A stretch of 64,000 nt of DNA from Shewanella putrefaciens (GTDB lineage: Bacteria > Pseudomonadota > Gammaproteobacteria > Enterobacterales > Shewanellaceae), in NCBI RefSeq assembly GCF_016406305.1, contig NZ_CP066369.1, positions 3,862,501-3,926,500 on the forward strand. Direction: 5' to 3'. Position 1 is the first letter of the stretch. Each line of letters opens with the position of its first letter. The notes below the pieces were generated by a model, which saw only the letters and a list, made by a program, of their open reading frames with translations, had not been told where the DNA came from and did no database searches. The position numbers were made by a program, and so were the translations under genes. This document shows positions 8,762-15,949 of the stretch, piece after piece.

Positions 8762-9577
8762 CTATTCTCCTTCCACAGTTAAACCATAGGAGAGGTAAAT
8801 CTGCTTAATACGGCCTGATGCAACCATCTCAAGTAATGCCTGATTAAGCGCATCAAAAATGGCCAAATGGGGGGATTTATTGGACATACCAAAGTAATGC
8901 TCAATCCGATTCTGCTGCCTAAAATCGGCATAACTAAAACGCTCATATTCTAGCTTAGTGAGGACGCTCTCAATGGCGGCGCGATCGAGCACGGCCATAG
9001 TATCGAAACGCCCCATGATAAACATGCGAGCCATATTTTCATCATCGATAGATTCCACTTTATTCAGCGCCAGATCCCCATCAAAGCGCTCGAAATAAAC
9101 CGTTCGCCGCTTAACCCCCACGGTAACCTTATATAAATCCTCATAGGATTTAATCCGCGCCTCTTCCCCGGTTTTTACAAGGAACAGAATATCCCGCTCC
9201 TGTATCGAAATAGGGCCAAGAAAATGAATAAATGCCTCTCGCTCTGGGGTCCGTATCGTGCGGGGCACTATATCGACCGTTCCCACCTGTAACTCGTACA
9301 GGCTGCGGGCAAAGGGGCGAGCGGTCCATTCTATGCTGTAACCAACCTTAGCCGCCGCTTCTTCGAGAATATCCTTAACCGGCCCCGTCATCCGATTGTG
9401 CTTCTCGTCTAGCACCATTTCGGGCGGTCTATGCCGAAAATCGGCGCGCAACACCTTAGGTAAGGGAGCAGAGAATGCCTCCACCGCGAAGAATATGCCG
9501 ACTAAACAGCCGCAAACTAAGGTACGCCACAAAGGATTAACGGTGTTCACTAATTTAATGAACCTCTTATAAAACAT
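8762..9577 (-). CDS. Periplasmic solute-binding protein, family 3
   Basis: About 271 residues from the ATG at 9577, which has AGGTGG upstream; an earlier in-frame start adds 8 residues. A hydrophobic leader ending in VEAFSAP directs export. The mature part has the two-lobe family 3 pattern: GPVKDILEEAAAKVGYSIEWTARPFARSL in lobe 1, then VDIVPRTIRTPEREAFIHF, then the C-terminal ALNQALLEMVASGRIKQIY motif. No permease or ATPase genes adjoin it, so it is an orphan of the kind that often feeds a sensor rather than an ABC importer. It lies upstream of the TonB receptor on the same strand with a gap of about 210 bp, so they may be functionally linked. Confidence 0.82.
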   Translation of the reverse strand: MFYKRFIKLVNTVNPLWRTLVCGCLVGIFFAVEAFSAPLPKVLRADFRHRPPEMVLDEKHNRMTGPVKDILEEAAAKVGYSIEWTARPFARSLYELQVGTVDIVPRTIRTPEREAFIHFLGPISIQERDILFLVKTGEEARIKSYEDLYKVTVGVKRRTVYFERFDGDLALNKVESIDDENMARMFIMGRFDTMAVLDRAAIESVLTKLEYERFSYADFRQQNRIEHYFGMSNKSPHLAIFDALNQALLEMVASGRIKQIYLSYGLTVEGE

Positions 9578-9913
9578 ACTGATACCACCTAAGTCTAGCA
9601 TTGCTTTTAGAATAGTTCAGAACGCTTACATCGACACTCGCCCACGGATTAAATCTATCTTATTGCGGATATTTAAGCTCAAAGTCAGACTCCCAGCACA
9701 GTATTAGGTTATCCCGCTCATGCGACAATCATTCCAATGCCAAGCCCAACTATGGCTATACTCTATGGCTATACTGGATGGGATTAACTTAACAGTATTG
9801 AATGTGGATTAAAGAATCTCTATGGACATTGATTCCATCGACAACAATCCTATTTAAGAACAAAAACATACTAGGCTTTAGTATGTTAAAAAAATAATCA
9901 ATCTAAGGAACAG
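9578..9913. other. Intergenic region between divergent genes
   Basis: This 336-bp AT-rich spacer separates the solute-binding gene (minus) from the leader ORF and diguanylate cyclase (plus). It must hold both promoters. A near-repeated phrase, ctatggctatact, occurs around 9755-9775. I found no confident promoter, operator or RNA structure. Confidence 0.3.
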
Positions 9914-10021
9914 ATGAAAATCCCAAAAGCTCTCTATGGCCACGGCCAACGCAGCTTATCTCCCACTCAATTGCCCACTTGGACATGGCGGCAATGCTTA
10001 AATTACGGGGAGTCAGCATGA
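9914..10021 (+). CDS. Short leader ORF coupled to the diguanylate cyclase gene
   Basis: A 35-codon ORF starting MKIPKALYGHG has AAGGA 4 nt before its ATG, a better ribosome site than many genes here. Its stop codon overlaps the start of the cyclase in an ATGA junction (10018-10021), the usual signature of translational coupling. The peptide contains two closely spaced tryptophans (TWTWRQC) near its end and no signal or membrane segment. It may be a small protein or a regulatory leader peptide. Only the coupling is read directly; expression is inferred. Confidence 0.5.
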   Translation: MKIPKALYGHGQRSLSPTQLPTWTWRQCLNYGESA

Positions 10022-12012
10022 AAACCAAGTTTGCGCGCAACTTAAAGATCCTACGGCAAAGGGCCCGTTCAACCGTTGCTAAGGTATTATTAATCATAGG
10101 GATGTTTGTTGGGATCTGCATCATTTTAGTCACCTTAGTATATCTTCAAGGTAATATTTTTGATGGTGTACGCACCTATGTCCGCGGTGAGGGGCTGTGG
10201 GCCAAGGCGCAAAAAGATGCCATCTTCTACCTCACACATTATTCCTACAATAAAGACGAAGTAGACTATCAACGCTACCTCGCCGCCACTGACGTTATCA
10301 TGGGCGATAGTCAGGCCCGCCAGGCCTTACTCTCGGTCCCCATCGATGAACAAGCCGCAAAACTCGGGTTTATCCAAGGCCGTAATGATGAGCGGGATAC
10401 CGAGTCGCTGATCTGGTTTTTCCGCCACTTCCACTCAACGCCCCATATGCAAGAAGCCGTTAAAGTGTGGATCTTAGCCGACGAACGTTTCGAGTCTGTC
10501 ATGGGACTCGCTGAAAATATACGTTATGAAATCAATCAGTTTGGTGGCAGACCCGAAATCCTAAACCAGTATCGACAACAGCTGATTGAGGCCAATGAAG
10601 AGTTACTCCGCCTCGAAATCGCCTTCTCTGCGATCCTCAGTGAAGGCGCGCGCTGGGTAAAGCAAATGACATGGTTGATTGGCCTTGGCGCGCTCTTGCT
10701 ATTTATCGGCATGGTTATCTTCGCCAGTCGACAGATCATCCACAATATTGCTAAATCTGAACAACTGTTGTTTATGAGTGAATCTCGTTTTAACAGCCTT
10801 AAAAACTCTAACACTATTGGCATTGTTTCATGGCAGCTAGATGGCACCATTCAGGATGCTAATGATCACTTCCTCAAGATGCTCGATTTTGACCGCACGG
10901 ACTTAACCTCGGGCTTAATCAACTGGCGGTCACTCACACCGCCAGAATATGAAGCAAGAGATGCCATCGCCCTCGCCGAGTTGGCGCAATATGGCCACTG
11001 CCAACAATATGAAAAACAACTGATCAGCAAGAGCGGCGCCTTAATCCCTGTGATGCTAGGGGCCAGTTTTTTAAATGGGAGCGATCAGGAAGGCGTGGCA
11101 TATTTTATGGATTTAAGTGCCAGTAAACAGGCCGAAGATAAACTCAGACTCGCAGCAACCGTATTCAATGCCAGTACCGATGGCATTATTATTACCGATC
11201 CGCAGTTAAACATTATCTCAGCTAATCAAGCTTTTACTGATATCACAGGCTTTACCCAACAACATTTGCAAGGGGATGCGGCACGCTTTATCAATACCGG
11301 ACATGAAACTGAAGACGCTTATCAAGCTATGCTAAACCTGTTGCAACAGGGCGAGCAATGGCAAGGTGAAATTCTCAAGGAAACCCCATTGGGCGGCAAA
11401 CTTGCACTCAGTTTACGGATAAATACAGTACGTAATGATCAGCACCTGCTTACTCATTTTGTTATCGTCATTACCGATATTTCCGAGCGTAAGGCGGAGG
11501 AAGAATACCTGCGCCATATCGCCCACCACGACGCCCTCACCAATCTGCCCAATCGCGTGCTGTTCCACACTAAGCTCGAACAAGCCATAGTGCATATCCA
11601 GAGAAGCAAAGGCATTTTTGCCGTACTGTTTTTAGACTTAGATAACTTTAAGCCGATAAATGATCAGTTTGGCCACGATGTCGGCGACCGACTGCTACAG
11701 CAAGTGGCGAAACGGCTCTCCTCTGCCATTCGGCAAATCGATACTATTACACGCCTCGGCGGTGATGAGTTTGTGATCCTCTTAGAACATTTACCCGATG
11801 CCGAAAGCGCACTGATATTACAGGAAAAAATAGTCCACGCAGTCACTAAGCCATACACAATTAGCGGCCACTTAATACATATAGGTGCCAGCATAGGCTC
11901 GGCGGTTTATCCAGAGGATGGGGCAGATGCAAAAAGCCTGATCAATCATGCCGATCAGGCCATGTATTCGATGAAAAAAACCAATAAAACGAACCTTAAG
12001 GGAATTGGTTAA
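10018..12012 (+). CDS. Membrane diguanylate cyclase with two PAS domains
   Basis: 664 residues from the ATG at 10018 (GGGGAG upstream); an earlier in-frame ATG at 9979 has no ribosome site. TM1 spans about 25-48 and TM2 about 215-238, bounding a helical periplasmic sensor of roughly 165 residues. PAS1 (about 265-370), PAS2 (about 385-495, with ATVFNASTDGIIITDP) and a GGDEF domain (505-660) follow. GGDEF (581-585) is intact, and RQID five residues ahead of it is the product-inhibition I-site. It should make c-di-GMP from two GTP, with feedback control, opposing the phosphodiesterase at 0.8-2.8 kb. Translation is probably coupled to the overlapping leader ORF. Confidence 0.92.
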   Translation: MKTKFARNLKILRQRARSTVAKVLLIIGMFVGICIILVTLVYLQGNIFDGVRTYVRGEGLWAKAQKDAIFYLTHYSYNKDEVDYQRYLAATDVIMGDSQARQALLSVPIDEQAAKLGFIQGRNDERDTESLIWFFRHFHSTPHMQEAVKVWILADERFESVMGLAENIRYEINQFGGRPEILNQYRQQLIEANEELLRLEIAFSAILSEGARWVKQMTWLIGLGALLLFIGMVIFASRQIIHNIAKSEQLLFMSESRFNSLKNSNTIGIVSWQLDGTIQDANDHFLKMLDFDRTDLTSGLINWRSLTPPEYEARDAIALAELAQYGHCQQYEKQLISKSGALIPVMLGASFLNGSDQEGVAYFMDLSASKQAEDKLRLAATVFNASTDGIIITDPQLNIISANQAFTDITGFTQQHLQGDAARFINTGHETEDAYQAMLNLLQQGEQWQGEILKETPLGGKLALSLRINTVRNDQHLLTHFVIVITDISERKAEEEYLRHIAHHDALTNLPNRVLFHTKLEQAIVHIQRSKGIFAVLFLDLDNFKPINDQFGHDVGDRLLQQVAKRLSSAIRQIDTITRLGGDEFVILLEHLPDAESALILQEKIVHAVTKPYTISGHLIHIGASIGSAVYPEDGADAKSLINHADQAMYSMKKTNKTNLKGIG

Positions 12013-12015
12013 GCC

Positions 12016-12978
12016 CTATTGCTGTGCCAATTTGCGCCAACGCAGCCCATCACGGATAACCTCATAGCCAGGGAACATAGCGACAATCACTAAGCTATAA
12101 CTTAGCCACTGTTCTAACTGCAATAGTGTAAACCTCCCTTGTAATTCAGCACCTTGGCTTTGTACTTGGTTTTGTAATAGCGGCGAACTAAAGGCCAGAA
12201 AGACTAGGAACAGGGCATAAGTAAGGTTGACCCCCATATTCGCCAGTAGCAATTCACTGGTCCACACTCGGAGGCGTAATTGCCACAGACTATTGCCCAT
12301 AGACAGCAGAATAATAGGACTAAACCATTGCAGTAATTGCTGGGCATTGGCACTAAAAATCACAGTGCGTGCGGCTAATTGCTCGCTACTCATCCACACA
12401 GAACACCAGATCACGAGCAAGAGGAAGAGATACGTCGCCAGATCGGCAAACACATCACTTAAACTAATATGCTGCCAACCAGGGCCGACCTTTGGCAGAT
12501 TCTGCGGCTGCCACTTCTGGCAATTACTGCCGGATAGCGGTTTTCCCTGGGCCGAAAAACTCCAAAAGGACAAACCAATCGCGGTAAAAGCAAGGCAGGC
12601 ATCTCCGATAAAACCACTGGCGAGATGTTGGATAAATCTAAATAGACTCCCCTCCGTCGAGCCAAGCCATTGCATCGTGCCGCCCACTACCTGCAGAACA
12701 AACAACACGCCGAGCACCATAAACAGGGTATGTTTAAACAGCGGAATATCCTCAGAGGCGATAATAGGCATAGATGGTACAAATTGCTGCGCGACCTTAC
12801 AGGGATGACCCATTTGCTTTAGCACGGCGGCAACTTGTGACTCAGTTAATTCACCTTGTTCAGCGAGGGCATCCAATTGATCGCAGATATTGGCTTTTAA
12901 TTCACGACCAATTTCCTGACGTTTGTTCTCGGGCAATTCTCGCTGCACCGCGGCGATATAGCGATCGACTAATTCCAT
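12016..12978 (-). CDS. HAAS-domain membrane protein paired with PadR
   Basis: About 320 residues from the ATG at 12978, which has AGGAG 7 nt upstream; this start leaves one base between it and the PadR stop. The N-terminus (MELVDRYIAAVQRELPENKRQEIGRE and on, residues 1-65) is the HAAS helical domain found with PadR regulators. Four to five membrane segments follow (about 85-105, 165-185, 205-225, 250-270, 285-305). HAAS proteins are believed to sense envelope or lipid state and act with the PadR partner; the signal here is unknown. Confidence 0.8.
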   Translation of the reverse strand: MELVDRYIAAVQRELPENKRQEIGRELKANICDQLDALAEQGELTESQVAAVLKQMGHPCKVAQQFVPSMPIIASEDIPLFKHTLFMVLGVLFVLQVVGGTMQWLGSTEGSLFRFIQHLASGFIGDACLAFTAIGLSFWSFSAQGKPLSGSNCQKWQPQNLPKVGPGWQHISLSDVFADLATYLFLLLVIWCSVWMSSEQLAARTVIFSANAQQLLQWFSPIILLSMGNSLWQLRLRVWTSELLLANMGVNLTYALFLVFLAFSSPLLQNQVQSQGAELQGRFTLLQLEQWLSYSLVIVAMFPGYEVIRDGLRWRKLAQQ

Positions 12979-12979
12979 A

Positions 12980-13366
12980 TCAAATCTCCTCTGCATTCTC
13001 GTCTAGGCTGTTTATATCTGAGCCATTAGTGTCAGCGCTTTGCTCCAGCAAAAAAGCCAAGGCGCCATTAAGTTGCTGCCATTCATCGGTCAGTTGACTG
13101 AGCAACTCAGCCCCCAATGATGACAATTGGTAATAACGACGCTCACGCCCTTCGGCCTGACGCCACTCACTATCCAATAATCCTTGATCGGCTAGGCGGC
13201 GCACTAAGGGATACAGCGTCCCTTCGTCAATATCGATACCGCCCTCCTGCAACTGTTTGCGGAGCGAATAACCGTAATGGGGTTGTTTTAATAATCCCAG
13301 TACCGCCAACACTAATACCCCACGGCGCAACTCGAGTCGCATTTTGACTAGCTGTGAACTTGTCAT
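12980..13366 (-). CDS. PadR-family transcriptional regulator
   Basis: A 128-residue cytoplasmic winged-helix protein. The PadR core is clear: LRRGVLVLAVLGLLKQPHYGYSL, then EGTLYPLVRRLADQGLLDSEW, then GRERRYYQLSSLGAELL. PadR proteins repress their own operon and relieve repression on ligand binding. The gene sits one base upstream of the HAAS membrane protein, a standard pairing. Several CTGTGTG/CACACAG elements crowd the 60 bp upstream of it and are the likely operator region. A shorter start at residue 9 is possible. Confidence 0.9.
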   Translation of the reverse strand: MTSSQLVKMRLELRRGVLVLAVLGLLKQPHYGYSLRKQLQEGGIDIDEGTLYPLVRRLADQGLLDSEWRQAEGRERRYYQLSSLGAELLSQLTDEWQQLNGALAFLLEQSADTNGSDINSLDENAEEI

Positions 13367-13386
13367 TGTCGAATCCCTATCCTTAA

Positions 13387-13439
13387 CACTGTGTCACACA
13401 CACTGTGCGCCACACAGCAAATACTATGCAGCACACAGT
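13387..13439. promoter_or_regulatory. Cluster of CACACAG/CTGTGTG elements before padR
   Basis: Within 53 bp upstream of the PadR gene the words CACTGTGT, CACTGTG, CACACAG and CACACAG recur, 8-25 bp apart. The density and position suggest an operator for the PadR-type protein. The motif is not the ATGT-ACAT type known for PadR itself, so this is inference. Confidence 0.35.
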
Positions 13440-13721
13440 AATAATGCAAGGTTTGATGCACAGTTTTTATTCATTTTGTTTAAAATAGATACAATTCCTT
13501 GTTTGTATTGAATTTATAAAAATGCCAATTTCTGCCACACACAACTCAAGTCGCCCCGCCGTCATACACCCAAAGCAAATGAGTCATAGATAAGCAGATC
13601 TAAGATAAAAAATTGCAAAACTTCCTATGCTTGAGTAACTTAGCAGTCACTATTGAATCGCTGACTTATTAGCCTAAGATCGGCTGTATCTGCAAAACGG
13701 CATACATTAAGGACATAGAAA

Positions 13722-14354
13722 ATGCTCATGGACAGAGGCGTGCTGGTACGCTGGAACGATGAAAAGGGATTTGGCTTTATTCAGCCCGATAAAAACACTG
13801 ACCAAGATGTGTTTATCCATATTTCAGTGTTAAAAAAGATGGCGAGAAAACCGAAAGTGGGCGACAGCATTTTGTACCAAATGGAAGTGCAAAATGACGG
13901 TAAAAGAAAAGCCGTTATCGCCTCGATTGAAGGGGTGGCCGTCCTTGCCGCAAGCCCCATCTCACATCAAGAATCACGTCCTCACTCCCGCGAACGCTTT
14001 AATAATAAAGATAAAAACCATCAACATGGCTCACGAACATCCGCGGTTAACACTATAGTCCCGCTGCTGATTATCATAGCGATAGGCGTTTTTGGCTTTA
14101 AAAAATACCAAGCATTTAATGAGGCTCCTGTCGTAAATGAAGCACCTGTTCTCACCTATGATGAGATTGAACAGAGCCCCGTTTACCAAGAGAAGATTCC
14201 AGCCACACCTCAATTTCAGTGTGAAACGGGCAAAACCCATTGCAGCCATATGCGCTCCTGCGCCGAAGCGACCTTTTACATTAATCACTGCCCGAATACC
14301 CAAATGGATGGTAACGGCGATGGCATCCCCTGCGAGCGCCAGTGGTGCGGTTAG
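13722..14354 (+). CDS. Cold-shock domain protein with TM segment and Excalibur domain
   Basis: The product has 210 residues, with AAGGA 8 nt before the ATG. Residues 3-70 form a cold-shock domain with KGFGFIQPD (RNP1) and DVFIHIS (RNP2). A basic linker leads to one membrane helix (about 106-124, IVPLLIIIAIGVFGF), and the C-terminal 45 residues are an Excalibur domain: six cysteines around NHCPNTQMDGNGDGIPCE, with the DxDGDGxxCE calcium-binding pattern. The layout puts a nucleic-acid-binding domain in the cytoplasm and a calcium-binding domain in the periplasm. Related fusions occur in Shewanella and other gammaproteobacteria; their role is not established. Confidence 0.85.
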   Translation: MLMDRGVLVRWNDEKGFGFIQPDKNTDQDVFIHISVLKKMARKPKVGDSILYQMEVQNDGKRKAVIASIEGVAVLAASPISHQESRPHSRERFNNKDKNHQHGSRTSAVNTIVPLLIIIAIGVFGFKKYQAFNEAPVVNEAPVLTYDEIEQSPVYQEKIPATPQFQCETGKTHCSHMRSCAEATFYINHCPNTQMDGNGDGIPCERQWCG

Positions 14355-14374
14355 CGATGCGACATATATCGATG

Positions 14375-14416
14375 AGCAGGTAGCTGGTAGCTGGTAGCTG
14401 GTAGCAGGTAGCAGGT
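14375..14416 (+). repeat. Six tandem 7-bp repeats (AGCNGGT)
   Basis: Six perfect-length heptamers (AGCAGGT or AGCTGGT), followed by a partial AGCG, run up to 7 bp before the ATG of the 49-residue membrane peptide. Unit length 7 is not a multiple of 3, but the array lies outside coding sequence, so copy-number change would alter leader length or spacing rather than reading frame. Confidence 0.9.
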
Positions 14417-14422
14417 AGCGAA

Positions 14423-14572
14423 ATGATAAATAATCTAAAACAATGGCTAGGTCGTCTTACAGGCATACAGCAAATCGGAGTGATTGCTGCCAGTATCGGG
14501 CTTCTCATGCTTGGCTTATTTTATCTTGGTCAATTTATCGGTAGTAGCGTGGTAAAAATGGGCTGGCTTTAA
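14423..14572 (+). CDS. Small single-pass membrane protein (49 aa)
   Basis: A 49-codon ORF with an N-terminal amphipathic stretch (MINNLKQWLGRLTGIQQ) and one membrane helix (about 18-38, GVIAASIGLLMLGLFYLGQF). It lies in the 270-bp space between the Excalibur and thioredoxin-like genes. The helix and the positively charged start favour a real gene. Against this, the ribosome site is weak: GGTAG within the heptamer repeats is the nearest purine-rich word. No function can be given. Confidence 0.5.
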   Translation: MINNLKQWLGRLTGIQQIGVIAASIGLLMLGLFYLGQFIGSSVVKMGWL

Positions 14573-14624
14573 CCCTAAAAACACGCAAACTAACCCATGA
14601 ATTTATATCCATAGCAACTTCAAA

Positions 14625-14978
14625 ATGGCAACCATGCAAACTGATATCATCGAAATGAATTCACCTAAGATGCTTGAATCCTTGTTAACCGAGCATGCTG
14701 CGGTACTGTTGTTATTTGGCGCGCCGGACTGCGGTGTGTGTCAAACGCTCAAACCGAGAATTGCTGAGATGTTAGCGCAAGAATTCCCGTTAATGCGGAT
14801 GGCCTATATCGATTGTGAGGCTCAAGCAGAAATAGCGGCAAGCCACAATGTCTTTGCATTGCCTGTGGTGGAATGTGTGTTTTATGGCAAAATCTTTGGC
14901 CGGTTTTCAAAGGTATTTTCGCTAACAGATCTCAAAGAGGCGATTGCTCGCCCCTATGCATTAATGGATGCAAAATAA
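14625..14978 (+). CDS. Thioredoxin-like protein
   Basis: A 117-residue cytoplasmic thioredoxin fold. The active site is CGVC in GAPDCGVCQTLKP (about residues 36-39), and LPVV later supplies the cis-proline. No signal peptide is present. The CxxC sequence differs from classical CGPC, and proteins of this type act as specialised disulfide reductants or redox adaptors. The start could equally be the ATG three codons later; neither has a strong ribosome site. It converges with the NifX-like gene, 8 bp apart, without evident functional coupling. Confidence 0.85.
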   Translation: MATMQTDIIEMNSPKMLESLLTEHAAVLLLFGAPDCGVCQTLKPRIAEMLAQEFPLMRMAYIDCEAQAEIAASHNVFALPVVECVFYGKIFGRFSKVFSLTDLKEAIARPYALMDAK

Positions 14979-14986
14979 CGCCATTA

Positions 14987-15490
14987 CTATTTTGATAATC
15001 TAAAACCACTGTATGCGATGGGTTTAGCTAAGGTTAAGCTTGGTGGCGCTTGAGTCAGGCTCAACAAGGTTTGGTTTACCTTATCCTTACCGCCGCAACC
15101 ACAACTCCCCTTAGCACCACAGCATCCGCCCTTGGCTAAATGTTTTAGGGATGCACGCCCCTGCGATGCCTGGGTTAAGCGCAAATTCACCTCTTTACTC
15201 TGGGCGAGCAGCGTGGCAATCGATAATTGATTATCCCCTCGGCTCACACTGATCCCTGCATCGAGTAACTTGCCAAGCATACGCTCACCAATATGTTGCA
15301 CCACCACAATGCTGGTGTGCTGGGCGCGAATGGCGTCTAACAAGGCTTTTTTATCTTGGCAATTGCCGCCAAGGGCGGGATTCGGGATAGAAAGTAAAAG
15401 CTGATGATTTTCATCATAAAAATGGACTTGCTGCGCCTTAGTAAAATGGCTAGCCAGCCGTCCACGGCTAATAGGCAGGGCGATAATCAT
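14987..15490 (-). CDS. NifX/NifB-like iron-molybdenum cofactor-binding family protein
   Basis: The product has 167 residues. The N-terminal 100 follow the dinitrogenase iron-molybdenum cofactor family: LASHFTKAQQVHFYDE, then the conserved HIGERMLGKLLDAGI. A cysteine-rich tail (GGCCGAKGSCGCGGK, about 121-135) probably binds a metal or Fe-S cluster. No nif genes adjoin it, so it is one of the many non-nitrogenase members whose client is unknown. It overlaps the DUF134 gene by 4 bp (ATGA), which implies one operon; this pairing with DUF134 is common in the family. Confidence 0.82.
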   Translation of the reverse strand: MIIALPISRGRLASHFTKAQQVHFYDENHQLLLSIPNPALGGNCQDKKALLDAIRAQHTSIVVVQHIGERMLGKLLDAGISVSRGDNQLSIATLLAQSKEVNLRLTQASQGRASLKHLAKGGCCGAKGSCGCGGKDKVNQTLLSLTQAPPSLTLAKPIAYSGFRLSK

Positions 15491-15783
15491 ACTGGGTCCT
15501 TATCATTTGGAGTCGGTAATTTCAGCACCAGCCCTTGAGTAATGGCGGTCGCCACTTTTTGGCGAGCACTGGCGAGGAGATAACCAAAGGTTTGCCGCGA
15601 GATCCCCATTTGCGCTGCGGCCTCAAGCTGACTTAAGCGCTGCACATCACCAAGCTCTAAGGCTTCAAACTCGTCGGCAGCTAAAAGGATTTGGGATAAG
15701 TTGGCCGCTGGTATGCCATTAGGTTTAAACAGGCTACAGGGCACACAACTCGATAATTGACGGCATTTTTTGGGTCTTGGCAT
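15487..15783 (-). CDS. DUF134 putative DNA-binding protein
   Basis: About 98 residues from the ATG at 15783, which gives the canonical DUF134 start MPRPKKCRQL followed by CVPCSLFKPNGIP. A sigma-region-4-like helix-turn-helix ends the protein (QLEAAAQMGISRQTFGYLL). A longer reading from 15879 adds 32 residues not typical of the family and would run through the palindrome at 15829-15858. GAGGTG lies 9 nt upstream of the chosen start. It probably regulates itself and the NifX-like gene behind it, and the CxxC in the N-terminus could sense a metal or redox state. Confidence 0.8.
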   Translation of the reverse strand: MPRPKKCRQLSSCVPCSLFKPNGIPAANLSQILLAADEFEALELGDVQRLSQLEAAAQMGISRQTFGYLLASARQKVATAITQGLVLKLPTPNDKDPV

Positions 15784-15828
15784 CTGTGATTGCACCTCAA
15801 GGGCAAGCAACATCCCTTTCGCATCTTG

Positions 15829-15858
15829 AATAGTTTCTGGCATAGGCCAGAAACTATT
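15829..15858. promoter_or_regulatory. Perfect 13-bp inverted repeat upstream of DUF134
   Basis: Arms AATAGTTTCTGGC and GCCAGAAACTATT around ATAG, 46 bp before the DUF134 start codon. As DNA it would suit a dimeric repressor; as RNA it would be a stable leader hairpin. No T run follows, so a terminator is unlikely. Confidence 0.55.
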
Positions 15859-15949
15859 ATTGCCATTTCCCCCATGCAAACCGAGGGCATCATCACAGTT
15901 CTACGGAGTAGGTTTTATGGGATTGGCATCATTTGAGCCAACTCACTTA

